DNA from: Cololabis saira
Taxonomy: Eukaryota; Chordata; Actinopteri; Beloniformes; Belonidae
Assembly: GCF_033807715.1 (NCBI RefSeq)
Contig: NC_084609.1
Location: forward strand, 34,272,850-34,336,849
Length of the DNA: 64,000 bases
Direction of reading: 5' to 3'
The notes below the pieces were generated by a model. The model made no database searches, was not told the origin of the DNA, and worked only from the letters and a program-made list of their open reading frames with translations. Of the stretch, positions 1 through 10,318 are shown piece by piece. The first letter of the stretch is position 1. Every line of letters begins with the position of its first letter. A program made the translations under genes and the position numbers.

Positions 1-734
1 GCGAAAAGGGGGGCCGGACTGTCTAGGGGTGGCGAGGAGAGCCGGTGAGGTGTCCGGTGGAAACGCAGAGGCCGGCTGTGCTGTGAGGTCTGCAGAACAC
101 GTGAGCACCTGAATACTAAATACACATACACACAAGAACCTTGTTTTTCATTTAATAGGTCTGGATTTTATGTTTAATGTCCGAATGGAAGGGAAATCAG
201 CACTTGTCTGTTTAAGATTAGGTTATGATTTAAGATTATAACGTAATTTATTAATAGACGTTGGAATTGAGTATTGTGTCAGGAGAGGTTATTCATGACG
301 TGTGGGTACACACCCCAATGCTGTTGTAGCTGCTTTCCCGTGATTGGTATCGTCTCAGACGTGGTTATTGATAAATAAAAAACTTCAAGTTACGTGAAAA
401 CAATTGTAAAATTAAATAAGTATCGGTAATTTTACTCATGCCGAACTGTTAGTGAGTTAAAGGCTTCATTATAATACTTTCGGCTGTTAGAACATTGTTG
501 CAGGGGACTTTTTGTTTATTCTGCAGCAGGAAAACTCCTGCATCACATGCCAGACTGGTACGCCTCATTCCCGGTTAATTAAAAATGAGGTACAAATAAG
601 ATGAGGTGATATAAATGGACTAGAAGTGAAATGGATTCGACCTGAATTCACACACTATTTTCTGTCAGGTTCCGGTAGAACGTTTTAGTTTTATTTATTT
701 TTTGCTCGGCATTCCAGTCCATCCTAACAGTCAA

Positions 735-880
735 TTTTGTTTGCTGTTGTTTTGATGGTAAAATTTTGTTTGCTGTTGTTTTGATGCTAAAATTTTGTTT
801 GCTGTTGTTTTGATGGTAAAATGTTACACTGTTGTTTTGATGGTAAAATGTTACACGTTTGTTTTGATGGTAATATGTTA
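735..880. repeat. Small T-rich minisatellite (27-31 bp units)
   Basis: Five to six imperfect copies of a unit containing TGTTGTTTTGATGGTAAAA. Later units change the start of the motif to TTACAC. It explains the repetitive short open frames on both strands here. Confidence 0.75.
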
Positions 881-1555
881 TACGTTCACTCGTGTGGGGT
901 CGGCTCGACCGGGGGTCAAGAGACCCGGTGACCAGCAAGGAGGAGGGGTAACTGATGTAAGAGACACTCCTCTCGATGGATCTAGTGGAATGGGAATTTT
1001 TGTTTGCCTGTTTTGGCTAATGGTTCTCCTGTCCAATGTTTTTGTCTAGTGTTCATGACTGGAACTGTTTATTGAATTGGGATTCCTGTAAATGCATTAA
1101 AGTGGGTTTGAGTCCCGCTGAGGGGTTGAGTTGAAGGTCAGGGACCTTCGGGGGTCTGGGACCCCCCCCTTTTTTAGCTAGGGATTTAAATTGCCAGATA
1201 AACTTGGATGTTGATGGCGTGGCTTCGTGAAGATACTATGTTGATACTTTACTATGTTGACATGGGCCTGAAAAACATAAACAGAGATGTTGAGGTTGTG
1301 AAATGTATGTGAAATTCAGCATTACCTGCTGATGCGCCTGCGCTCTGTGTGTGCGTGTGTAAACGCGTGGGTGTGTGTGGGTGTGTAAGCTCCGTGTCGC
1401 TTGTCTGACTGCGCGTTCACGCAGGGAGCGTTCACGTGAGGCTGCGTGAATGGGAGAGAGATGTTGTCTCGTTTTCCTTTCTGTTGACATTTTTTTTTTG
1501 TTAAATTGATACAAGTAAAATAGTTTTTTACTCATTCTTTTCCCTGTGTGGGGAA

Positions 1556-1645
1556 TTGATGATGTGGAATTGTCAGAATTGGGTTGATTTACCGTTCGAA
1601 TGGTTGCAGGTCACTTTTGTGATACTGTATTTGAACCGGATTGTG
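1556..1645 (+). repeat. Segment shared with a retroposon at 50.9-51.0 kb
   Basis: About 85 bases resemble the reverse complement of 50,938-51,022, including the common stretch ACTTTTGTGATACTGTATTTG (one mismatch). At 50.7-51.0 kb the matching sequence is the 5' part of a retroposon bounded by a target-site duplication. This is therefore probably a fragment of the same unnamed repeat family. Confidence 0.5.
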
Positions 1646-2765
1646 GGTCAAGGACGTATAAGGCCTTTGAGTAGCCCATTTTTAAAATACTTAAAATATA
1701 GATATTTTTGGCCATTTTCCAAACATTTGAAATGTAGTGTACACGTACATGTATGTGAAAGCTTCAAACAAAGGTATTTTAGTGTTTTTAAACCTACATC
1801 TATAGGGCAACGACCCTGGTTTTTGTTGTATGGAAATTGGATTCTTGCCGTTGAGCTGTGTATGATTGTGAAAAGCGTGTTACATATCAATCATTTTCCT
1901 TTATTTTGTCTGTCGTGAAGTCACATACTGTTGATTGACGGTTTCGTCAGGAGTGGGTTTCGTCCCGTAAAATGAGTGCCCTGTGTTTTTTTTTGGATAT
2001 GGGTCAATGACAAATAAGGCTTCCGCAGAAGGTATTTTTAAAAGAACTCTGTTGTATCTACAATATTTTAAGATTATTGCATTCCAGTGGCCAGGTATTT
2101 GGTATCTTTAGCGTCCAATTTTACATTTGAAGACGGAATAATAATTATACAAATATACAAATGAATGCATTTAATACAATATCTATTCACATCATAGTTG
2201 TCAACCATTCGTTCACTTTAACCTATTATTTATTGGTTTAAATGAATGTTTTATGTGGTCGCACCAACTGACATCAGTTGTGCCACCTGACTTTTACAGC
2301 TAATTTTAAATTAGACGGGCTTCTACTTGGACACCTGTATTGGCTACCTTGGCTGTCAAGTTCATACATATCATTTTTAAATAGAATAGAGAGTTTTATG
2401 ATAAAATCACATTTTCCTAGTTTTACATTGGTTGTACCGTTTGACATTTTGGGGGTTTGAGATGCCAAAATGTAAAGTAACATATATTATCTGAATGTAC
2501 CTGAGAGGTATTCAAACTAAATAGGTTTTATAGAATAAAGTGATATATGTCATAAATTGATTAAAATCATTTTAAAGGGAAATAATGCACCCGGACACCA
2601 AAATATGCATGCCATGTCGTTGACCCATATAGTGTTCATGAGCCTACTGTCATTGGCTCTGAGAGGCAGTTTGGAAGTGCTTATTGCAGTATGTTGTTGT
2701 TATCTTGGTTGCGAGTGAGTCCTGAGACGAATGCGTTAAAGCTTCTCTGGACCTGTTGACCCATT

Positions 2766-4658
2766 TTGGCTGAACAGGGGCATCAAGCCGGCCTGTCCGA
2801 ACTGCAGTTTGTTGCCACAAGGGTTGCGTTTCTGGGTCATGTCATTTCGGGGGAGGGCAGATCCCTCTCACCTGGCAGAATTACGGCCATTCAAAAGGAG
2901 AAACGCCGGAACTGGTCGTTAAGAAACAAATTATGTAAATTCTGGGCTCCACCAGTTTTTGTCGACAGTGGGTCTCGCATTATGCGGAAATTGAGGCACC
3001 ATTGGCAGCAATTGCCCATGGAGAAGGCCTACAAGGCAAGCATCAGACCCTGGTACCTGGACTGACGAGGCTGACGACGCCTTCACTGACCTGAAACTGA
3101 CGTTACAGACGCCTCCACTACCTGGACTGCCTGACTGTTCACGACTTTTCGTCCAGACTGTGGACGGAAAGGGGGGTTACATGACTTCAAGTGCTACAGC
3201 AAGTTCTTAACCCTTACCCTTTTGCCAACAGCGGATGATGGAGAACCACTCGCAACGCTAACATCCATTTGTTCCCCAAGACCTGAATTTGAGTGATGTT
3301 GCAATTGACAATGCTGACTTTGATCTTTTTGTTGTTGGTTCTGCTTCCAGGGCTCCTGCTACGTGAGTTAACATTGCAGGTTTTGCTTTTGGGGCTTTTG
3401 TCCCCGATACGTTTTTTTTATTTTTTCCACAGGTAGACCCATAGCGCATCACGTGGATACAATGTTCCTGCCTACACAAATTGCTGTGTGTAAATGTGAT
3501 GATCACACTAACAATCTGATTTTGTCTCTCAATGAAATGTTCAAGCTGACGCAGCTGCAAAAGAAACTGCGTCCAAACAACCTTTGTCTCTCAAAGTACG
3601 ATCTGTCTCCCTGCTACTTCCGTCCTCGGCTGTGACCTCGGTTGAGATTGGTGAATTGTAACTAAGGGCTTTGCACACTGAAATATGGTCCTGGGAGGAT
3701 GCGGACTGCAGGGTAATTAACAGGGTGTGAATGGGGCCCGACGGCCGGCCATGTCTCCCCAATAATTTTTTCCCTCACTTTGCTTAATTGACACAAGGTT
3801 TCATGTGTCAAGGGGTGGGGGATGGTGAGTGAAATACGCAATAGGAGTGAATATGAAGACACAACTCGCCCCCACCAGACAGACGTTTCAACATTTGCAG
3901 ATGGATTTCATTGAACTTACACCCAGTGAAGGCAAAAGGTTTGTTTTTGGTTATCATTTGCATGTTTTCTAAATGGATTGAAGCTTTTCCCACAACAAGA
4001 CAGGACTCCGCCGCAGTGGCCAAGGCTTTGATGCACCTGATAATTCCCAGGGATTCCCGGGGGATTCTGGCGAAAAATCAGTTCAGACAATGGCGCTCCG
4101 TTTGTGAGCGCGGCACTGAAACAGGTCGGTGAGTACATGGGCATGGATATAAGACAACATTGCTCCTACCACCCAGCTTAATGTGGTGCTAATGTGGCGC
4201 GCCAGAGAAGCAAAAAATGGCCTGAGCCCCTTTGAAATCCTGTTTCAAGAGACCTTTAAACAGGGATTGGGCCCGTTTAAGAGGCAGCAGCAGGAGACTG
4301 TCCTTTGTGAAGACGAAATGTTACGATATTGTGCAACCTTGTCGTCTGTTTTGTCTGATATTAACAAGCAGGTTAAGGCGACCCTCCCCAAACTGGCAGA
4401 GACGAAACTCCATGACCTCGGAGTGGAGACTACATCGTGGTGAAAGACTTCAGACGTAAACACTGGAAAGCTCGGAGGTGGAACAGACCGTTCCAAGTGC
4501 TTCTGGTGATGGAGACAGCAGTCGAGGTTGCAGAGGGACGTACCACGTGGATCCACGCCAGCCACTGCCGACGGGTTCCTGATCCACGCGCACGCCACGC
4601 ACCTGATCGAGAGGCCACAGCCGATGGCATCCCCTTAGGCGGCTCGGATGCGGCCTAA
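2766..4658 (+). pseudogene. Retroviral pol remnant (RT end, integrase)
   Basis: The frame at 2,766-3,065 carries the RT motif FLGHVIS, typical of the end of retroviral reverse transcriptase, then runs into a connection-like segment. Fragments of a linker/RNase H-like region follow to about 3.2 kb. Integrase core signals lie at 3,900-4,060 (a MDFIEL-like start, then FSKWIEAFP with a frameshift between). The integrase C-terminus is at 4,183-4,658, with the phrase GLSPFEILF and a tail rich in R and H. Stops and shifts make it non-coding as one product. No active-site integrity can be claimed. Confidence 0.7.
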
Positions 4659-4660
4659 GG

Positions 4661-5206
4661 GTGGCGACCAGCGTCCTGCTGGTCGTCTCCATAGGGGTGA
4701 GGTTGCTTCTGCTGCTGTTGGAGAGCCTGCACGATCACACGTCACAGACCAACTGCACGACAATCTCACCTCCCCCTGACCACGATTCTGAGGCGGCACC
4801 TACCCCTCTTTGGCTGGTGAGAAGGGCTGCTGTTAACACGACCAACATGACCAACACGGCGTTGCAGCTACAGGACAACATATGGTTCCGTACCATGACC
4901 ACTGTGACGAGGCAGCTGACCAACGAGATCGATGTGACACATGTTGTCGGACACCTGAATGAATTGTTGCATTTGCAGAGGAGGTCCTGGTTTTCCATTT
5001 CAGGGTGGAAAACTGCACTGTTCAACCTCTTTGCCCCTGAACTGACTATTCTTTTGGGTTTGTGTGTTTTTCTGTATTTTATTGTGCCATGGGTGAAGAA
5101 ACTAGTAGCTTCTGCCATTCCCACCGCACCTCGACGGTTTGCCCAGGAGATGGACCACAATCATGAGTGGGTTCCTCCTTCCATGGAGGATCCAGGGCTA
5201 CTTTAA
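4661..5206 (+). pseudogene. Internally deleted env-like frame
   Basis: A 181-residue open frame starts with a hydrophobic leucine-rich segment (about residues 4-20), compatible with a signal peptide. NxT/NxS sites follow, and a long hydrophobic segment near residues 130-150 is followed by basic residues, as in a retroviral transmembrane subunit. The length is far below a normal env, so most of the surface subunit and the ectodomain appear to be missing. It overlaps the end of pol, as env often does. The env call rests on position and architecture rather than a diagnostic motif. Confidence 0.55.
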
Positions 5207-5385
5207 TTTATATTCTGCATTAATCCTTCCTCAGGTTGATGATGTTTTTTTCATTTATGCTGTTTTGAACTGATTATGAGCTGTTATGTCCTGTTGACAG
5301 GTTGTGAGGGAATCAAGCATTAGCCCTGTGGTACGGTGGGTTAAACCATGGAGGGTTTTGCCAGGACATGTGGGGAATTTTGTCA

Positions 5386-5390
<5 letters not shown>

Positions 5391-5434
<44 letters not shown>

Positions 5435-5436
5435 TT
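5391..5436. repeat. (ATT)n microsatellite
   Basis: About fifteen TTA units in the 3' untranslated part of the endogenous retrovirus. Confidence 0.95.
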
Positions 5437-5853
5437 ACATGTTATCTCATTTTATCCTTGAACTGCATAGTCACACAGTGCCTTTGATTTTTTTCCTCTT
5501 CTCCTTTTCCCTTCATGGACTATTGTGCTGAATGTGATTTGTTTTGGTATTGTTTGAAGTAGATTAGTTTATATTCCATGATGGGTTTTTCCCCTACGGG
5601 GGTTTTTTCCTTCCTTATCTATGATAGGGTAGCTAGACAGATTGAGTCTTTTGACTCTCCCCTTTTGCCTAGTGGAGGGAGAGGTTTTGGCTCTTCTGTA
5701 CCCGTGACCTAAGATCCTCTGTCGGGGTTTTCTGTGACTCCCGCGTTGGAGAAGGGGTGTGCTAGCGTTTGGCTGGTGCGCGACAGAGCATATTGGTCGC
5801 GGGGTAGGTCAGTGCAAAATTTCCTATTTTATTATGGTTTAGCATACAATGCT

Positions 5854-6142
5854 AAAAGGGGTGGAATGTAATGGAAAATTTTGGTATAACACTGTCTGTT
5901 GCCTGTTTTCATTCCTATGCCAAGGTCATGTTCCTTTGACACAGATCATGGCACGGTTGCCAGGGTGATGGGTGATGTTTTGTCTTTTCCTGCTCTCAAC
6001 TATAAAATAACCTGTCGCTAATCTTCTTCAGCTCACTCAGGACTGTCGGTTCATGTGACCGGTTGGACTGTGTGGCTCCGTTCAATTGAATGTTTGTCCT
6101 CTTTCCATTAAATCTTCGAAAGACAGCTGAGGTGTCCTGACA
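5854..6142 (+). mobile_element. 3' LTR of the endogenous retrovirus, with polypurine tract
   Basis: The polypurine tract AAAAGGGG (5,854-5,861) directly precedes a TGGAATG start. The LTR contains CTATAAAATAA near 6,001 as a TATA-like element and ATTAAATC near 6,107 as a possible polyadenylation signal. The 3' edge is placed at the CA after GTCCTGA (about 6,142); an alternative CA lies about 14 bases on. No second LTR was found, so the boundary is approximate. Confidence 0.6.
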
Positions 6143-6339
6143 TTCTTTTGAACAACAATTTTTGCCACCACAAAATCAAATGGCCGATTAATCAGACGAT
6201 AGTCCCCCCCAAAAAAAGTCCACCTAATTTACCATGCTCATTTATTATATATAAGTTTTTTATATTATTAATCAATCTACCTTTAATTTCAGGATTTGTT
6301 GTTGATTTGTTGCTTTTAAATAAGCCGTAATGTAATAAT

Positions 6340-6365
6340 GTAATATATATACACATGTTATAATG

Positions 6366-6434
<69 letters not shown>

Positions 6435-6436
6435 AA

Positions 6437-6475
<39 letters not shown>

Positions 6476-6600
6476 GATGTTATAATGTAATAATATATAA
6501 ACATGTTATAATGTCATATAAATACATGTTATAATGTAATAATATATATATATATATATACATGTTATAAGGTAATAATATTTATATGTATATATGTTAT
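6340..6600. repeat. (TA)n microsatellite cluster
   Basis: Several (TA)n blocks separated by copies of an ATGTTATAATGTAAT-type unit. No gene. Confidence 0.95.
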
Positions 6601-6839
6601 AATGTAAATATAAATATTACTAAGAATACTATAGAAATATTGATTTAATATAAATACCATGTCATAGCTATCTGTTTCTTGTTATTTTCATATAAAAGTA
6701 CGTTTGTCAATGTTTATAATTATTCACAAGTATGCAGTGTCATAACTACATCTCTGACGTTCATAACAAACCAACCTGTTTGAAAATCTGTTGAAAATTG
6801 AGCAAATTAAGGTTGTTTAAGCAGTACATGCACCATTAA

Positions 6840-7160
6840 ACTCAATGTTATGAGTGAGCGAGCTCCCCCGAGGCAAGATGGCCGCCGTGTGACGACGTCG
6901 CTCTGCATTGGCAGCAGCGCGGGCGAGTCATCTAGCCTTTATATATCTATGACGCTCACAAGCAGCTGCTGTGGACGCGACCGGACTCACGGTCAAAGTG
7001 AAAATTAATCTGTCATAACACACTTGGAAGATCAGGCGTTAAACGGGCCCGGTGAGGTGATCCGAGGACGGAGAACCACTGCTGATAACCGGATTCATAC
7101 TTAAAAGTTGATTTCACTCCTGAACTTTGTCTTTTGACTCAATCAGGAGAAGGTAGGAAC
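6840..7160 (+). promoter_or_regulatory. Possible promoter / 5' UTR exon of the plus-strand NLR copy
   Basis: A local rise in CpG content inside AT-rich DNA, with a TATA-like TTATATATC near 6,940 and a GGCAAGATGGCCGCCG motif near 6,870 resembling a YY1-type promoter element. A possible donor GAGAAG|GTAGG lies near 7,151. It sits about 2.2 kb upstream of a first coding exon that begins with a splice acceptor, so an upstream untranslated exon must exist. This is inference only; the matching region of the other copy is outside the window. Confidence 0.3.
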
Positions 7161-7469
7161 TTATTCTCACTTCTGCTTTACCTGCAAACTTTGATCATTC
7201 TTTTGTCTGAAGACAAATCTACATGGTTGTTAATGACCTTTTTATTGGTTTTATTATTGATCAGAAACACCGTGATGATCGGCCGATGATTAGTTTTCTT
7301 CATCGATCAAACTTTGGTGTTTTTTTATTTCCTGGAATACACCTGTCGTCTCCAGCATTAAAGTCAGACTGCTGTTTCCTGTGGAGCCTTTCAAAATAAA
7401 GCATGGTTCCTGGAGGAAGTTGTTTGCTGCTTGTGTAAGTGTTGTGTGATGAGGCTGTGAAGGAGGAGG

Positions 7470-7522
7470 ACACGTGTCTCTGCAGGACACGTGTCTCTGC
7501 AGGACACGTGTCTCTGCAGGAC
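7470..7522. repeat. 17-bp tandem repeat, three copies
   Basis: Three copies of GACACGTGTCTCTGCAG in a row. Each contains the palindrome CACGTG (E-box-like); no function is shown. Confidence 0.8.
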
Positions 7523-7704
7523 AGTTTCACCTCTGAGCTTCTTCACATTTACAGGAACCAGACTCACGTAGAGGCCCAGTCTCTTTCTGCTTGTTCAAGA
7601 TATTCAACTTCCTGTTTGTGCTTTAAAACTCTGTTGTTCACACAATTTAATGTTTTTAATCTCAGAAGCAGAAAATGAGGAAAGTTCTGAGTTAGTAATT
7701 AACT

Positions 7705-9255
7705 AAAGTGTCTTTATAAAGCACATTTAAAACTGAAATATTACTAGCCAAAGTGCTGTACATGATAATAATAATTTAAAAAAAGAAAGAGAGATCATTC
7801 AGTGTCAACAAATAAATCACAAATTTGACCTAAAAACACAGATGCAAGAAATGACAGGATTAGGGGACTGGGAAAGCTAGTGAATAGAGGTGAGTTTTTA
7901 ATCTTAAAGGTGGAGATAGTGGGGGCACATCGGATGTCTGAGGGTAACTGGTTCCACAGCAACGGCCCTATCACCTTTCAGCTTCAGCCGTGACCACGGC
8001 ACAGGTAGTTTTCTTTGACTAGGGGAGCTCAGGGACTGGTGGCTGATTGGAACTGAAGAAGGTCAGTGATATAAGCAGGGGCCTGCCCATTTAGACCCCT
8101 AAAATCCATAAGTAAAACTTTAAACTTAATTCTCAAGCATATGGGGAGCCAATGGAAGCCAAGACAGGAGTGACATGTCCACGGTTCCTTGTACCAGTCA
8201 GCAGTCTTGCTGCAGCATTTTGGACCAACTGCAGGCATGTTAATAAAGACTGGGGGAGGTCAAGGCAGTTGCAGTAATCAAAGCGAGATGTAATTAATAC
8301 GTGGATTACTTTTTCCAAGTCATTATAGGTTCAAAACGATTTAAGGTGGGAGATGTTACGTAGCTGATAAAAACTGTTTTCAACAACAGAGCTTATCTGT
8401 TTGTCAAGACTGAATCCAGTATAACCCCCAGGTTTCTGGCGTGGGATTTAACATGCGGGGTGAGGTGAGCTAGTTTACTTGCAACAGTGTTTGTTGATTT
8501 AGGAGGACCAAAGATCTGCATATAAATGAGAGAAAAGAGATTTTGTATTTTCTGATGATGTCACCAAGGGGAAGTATGTAGAGCAGGGGTAGGCAACCCT
8601 GGTCCTCGAGTTCCACTGTCCTGCATGTCTTAGATGCTACCCTGCTTTAACACACCTGATTCTAATTAATCATCATCATCAGCTTGTCATCCAGGGCTGC
8701 ACAATTCCGTTGATGACACAGGTACTTTTATTACGGTGTGCTGAAGCAGGGTAGCATGACATGCAGGACAGTGGCACTCGAGGACCAGGTTTGCCTACCC
8801 CTGATGTAGAGGCAGAAGAGCAATGGGCCTAGTATGGACCCCTGAGGGCCCCCATAGGAGGCAGAGGCAATAGATGAGGAGAACCGGTCAATGGACACAG
8901 ATAATGTTCTATGTTTAAGATAGGAATTGAATCAGGGCTGTCCCCTTAATGCCTACCCACTGTTCAAGGTGAGTGAGAAGAATGTTAGGATCCACAGTGT
9001 CGAATGCAGCACTAAGATCTAATAAGATCAGGGTTGCATTTTCCCCTGGATCTAAAGTGTGCAGCAGACCATTACTCACCGTGAGTAAGGGTGTTTTGGT
9101 CCTGTGAAGGGCTCTAAAACCAGACTGAAAAGGTTCTACAATGTTCTGCATGTTTGAAAAAGGGGGCAACTGAGAAAAAAATCTGCTTCAGAGCATCTTG
9201 GATCAGTGAATACGGCTGTATCAGTGACTTCCTCCACCTCCCACTGGTTTCTGAC
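7705..9255 (-). mobile_element. LINE fragment (RT part), split by a hAT MITE
   Basis: Read on the minus strand, 9,169-8,915 encodes reverse transcriptase residues with the phrase LLDLSAAFDTVD. After the nested MITE, 8,318-8,029 encodes the C-terminal RT region (SRFDYCN, LQLVQNAAARLLTG). These are typical of L2/CR1-like fish LINEs. Frameshifts break it. The 5' end of this LINE (about 9,020-9,240) is also present next to the minus-strand NLR copy at 63.37-63.54 kb, so it inserted before the NLR duplication. Confidence 0.75.
8584..8803. mobile_element. hAT-type MITE with 8-bp target duplication
   Basis: Ends are terminal inverted repeats starting CAGGGGTAGGCAA and finishing TTTGCCTACCCCTG. The flanks carry the direct 8-bp repeat ATGTAGAG (8,576-8,583 and 8,804-8,811). 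It is 220 bp with no ORF, so non-autonomous. Its insertion splits the LINE above. Confidence 0.92.
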
Positions 9256-9565
9256 TGCATTCAAGTGACATTAACACTAAAGACAGGAGCAAACCAGTGC
9301 AGGATCAGCTGATCTCTGTACAACACCAGTGATGTGTGTTTCCTCTGCAGATGAAGGTGTGTGTGTGAGCTTATGTGGACGTGAATTCAGCAGAATGGAC
9401 CAGTGTGAGGATGGAGAGGAGGGAGTCCCTCCCTCTAAAACCTCTCTGTGTGGGGAACATGAGAGTCGGAGCAAAGCTCAGAGGTGAGATGAGCATCTCT
9501 AACTGTCCCTGACTCTTCTGCATGTCAGAGCTCAAGACTCACATCACCAAACATCATTATTACAG

Positions 9566-9715
9566 TAATCAACCTGGACCTGGACCTGGACCTGGACCTG
9601 GACCTGGACCTGGACCTGGACCTGGACCTGGACCCAGCTGTGTGTCCTTGAAGAGCGACTGGTCAATTGGCAGGATTATTACGTTTACAGGAGACCAACG
9701 TTCTGCTGTAAAGAG
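9566..9715 (+). pseudogene. NLR exon 2 with expanded GP-coding hexanucleotide
   Basis: Part of the disabled NLR. It encodes a run of about eleven Gly-Pro pairs from (GGACCT)n, then the cassette PSCVSLKSD...R. The intact paralogue has fewer repeat units (exon of 120 bp against 150 bp). Both lengths are multiples of three, so the frame is kept. Confidence 0.85.
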
Positions 9716-9976
9716 GTGAGTGTATCCAAAATCTGCCAATGATTTATGTTAAAGGTAATACTTTTTAAATACACTGAATATTTTTTATCTGTATAACTTC
9801 TTTTCCATATAAATATAATATTTACATTTTAAACTTTTGTCTTCTGCCATCAGAAAAGAGACTCTCTTGAACATGAACCCAGCTGTGTGTCCTTGAAGAG
9901 TGTCAAGTCAATGGAATATGTTATTACCCTTAAAAGAGACCAACATTCTGCTGTAAAGAGGTGAATGTATCCAAAC

Positions 9977-10318
9977 TGTCAGGGTTTGACACTTCCCCCC
10001 CAGTGTTTGTAACTTTCAGTTCTGTCTTGCCCCGCCTGTGTCCCATCTGCCCTGATTGTGTCCACACCTGTGTCTCGTCTTGTCTCGTTATCCCCTCAGT
10101 ATATCTTGTCTTGTCATTCCTTGGTTCCCTGTCGGTCCGTACTGTTCTCTCCTCCATGTCTCCTCGTGTTTTGGTCCTGATCCTGTTTTTGTATTTATCC
10201 TGCTCTGCAGCGCTTTGCTTTACCTTTTTGGATTAAAACCCTTTTGTTTTTGAGAACTCCTGACTCCAGCCTCCCTCTGTCTCCTGCACTTGGGTCCTTT
10301 ACCAACCAAACCATGACA
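9977..10318 (+). repeat. 5' LTR of the proline-rich element
   Basis: It begins TGTCAGGGTTTGACAC and contains TTTTTGGATTAAAACCC near its 3' third, a possible polyadenylation signal. It ends ACCATGACA. Sequence matches the 3' LTR base for base in my reading. Confidence 0.93.

Larger units (their letters stand above)
1..2760. other. Unassigned intergenic DNA
   Basis: No convincing gene. Open frames here are short, lack recognisable domains and overlap AT-rich or T-rich low-complexity DNA. The stretch holds a small minisatellite near 735-880 and a segment near 1,560-1,640 that resembles part of a retroposon at 50.9-51.0 kb. Bases 880-1,190 are locally G-rich and could belong to the leader of the retrovirus that follows, but I found no copy of its LTR here, so this is only a possibility. 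Confidence 0.5.
2760..6142 (+). mobile_element. Decayed endogenous retrovirus, 3' part with LTR
   Basis: Remnants in retroviral order: reverse transcriptase end, integrase, a short env-like frame, an untranslated 3' region, a purine tract and one LTR. No gag, protease or 5' LTR was recognised upstream, so the copy is 5'-truncated or too decayed. Frameshifts and stops break pol repeatedly. The gamma-like integrase C-terminus and the adjacent env argue for a retrovirus rather than a gypsy element; this is family knowledge, not a database result. Confidence 0.75.

Noticed and set aside
6840..7160. A separate gene promoter unrelated to the NLR
   Set aside because: Not excluded, but no coding exon other than those of the NLR follows. 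Kept as a low-confidence NLR promoter.
9961..10253. Hydrophobic 65- and 91-residue frames, repeated at 12,024-12,274
   Set aside because: These are translations of the two LTRs, which is why they occur twice; no independent gene.
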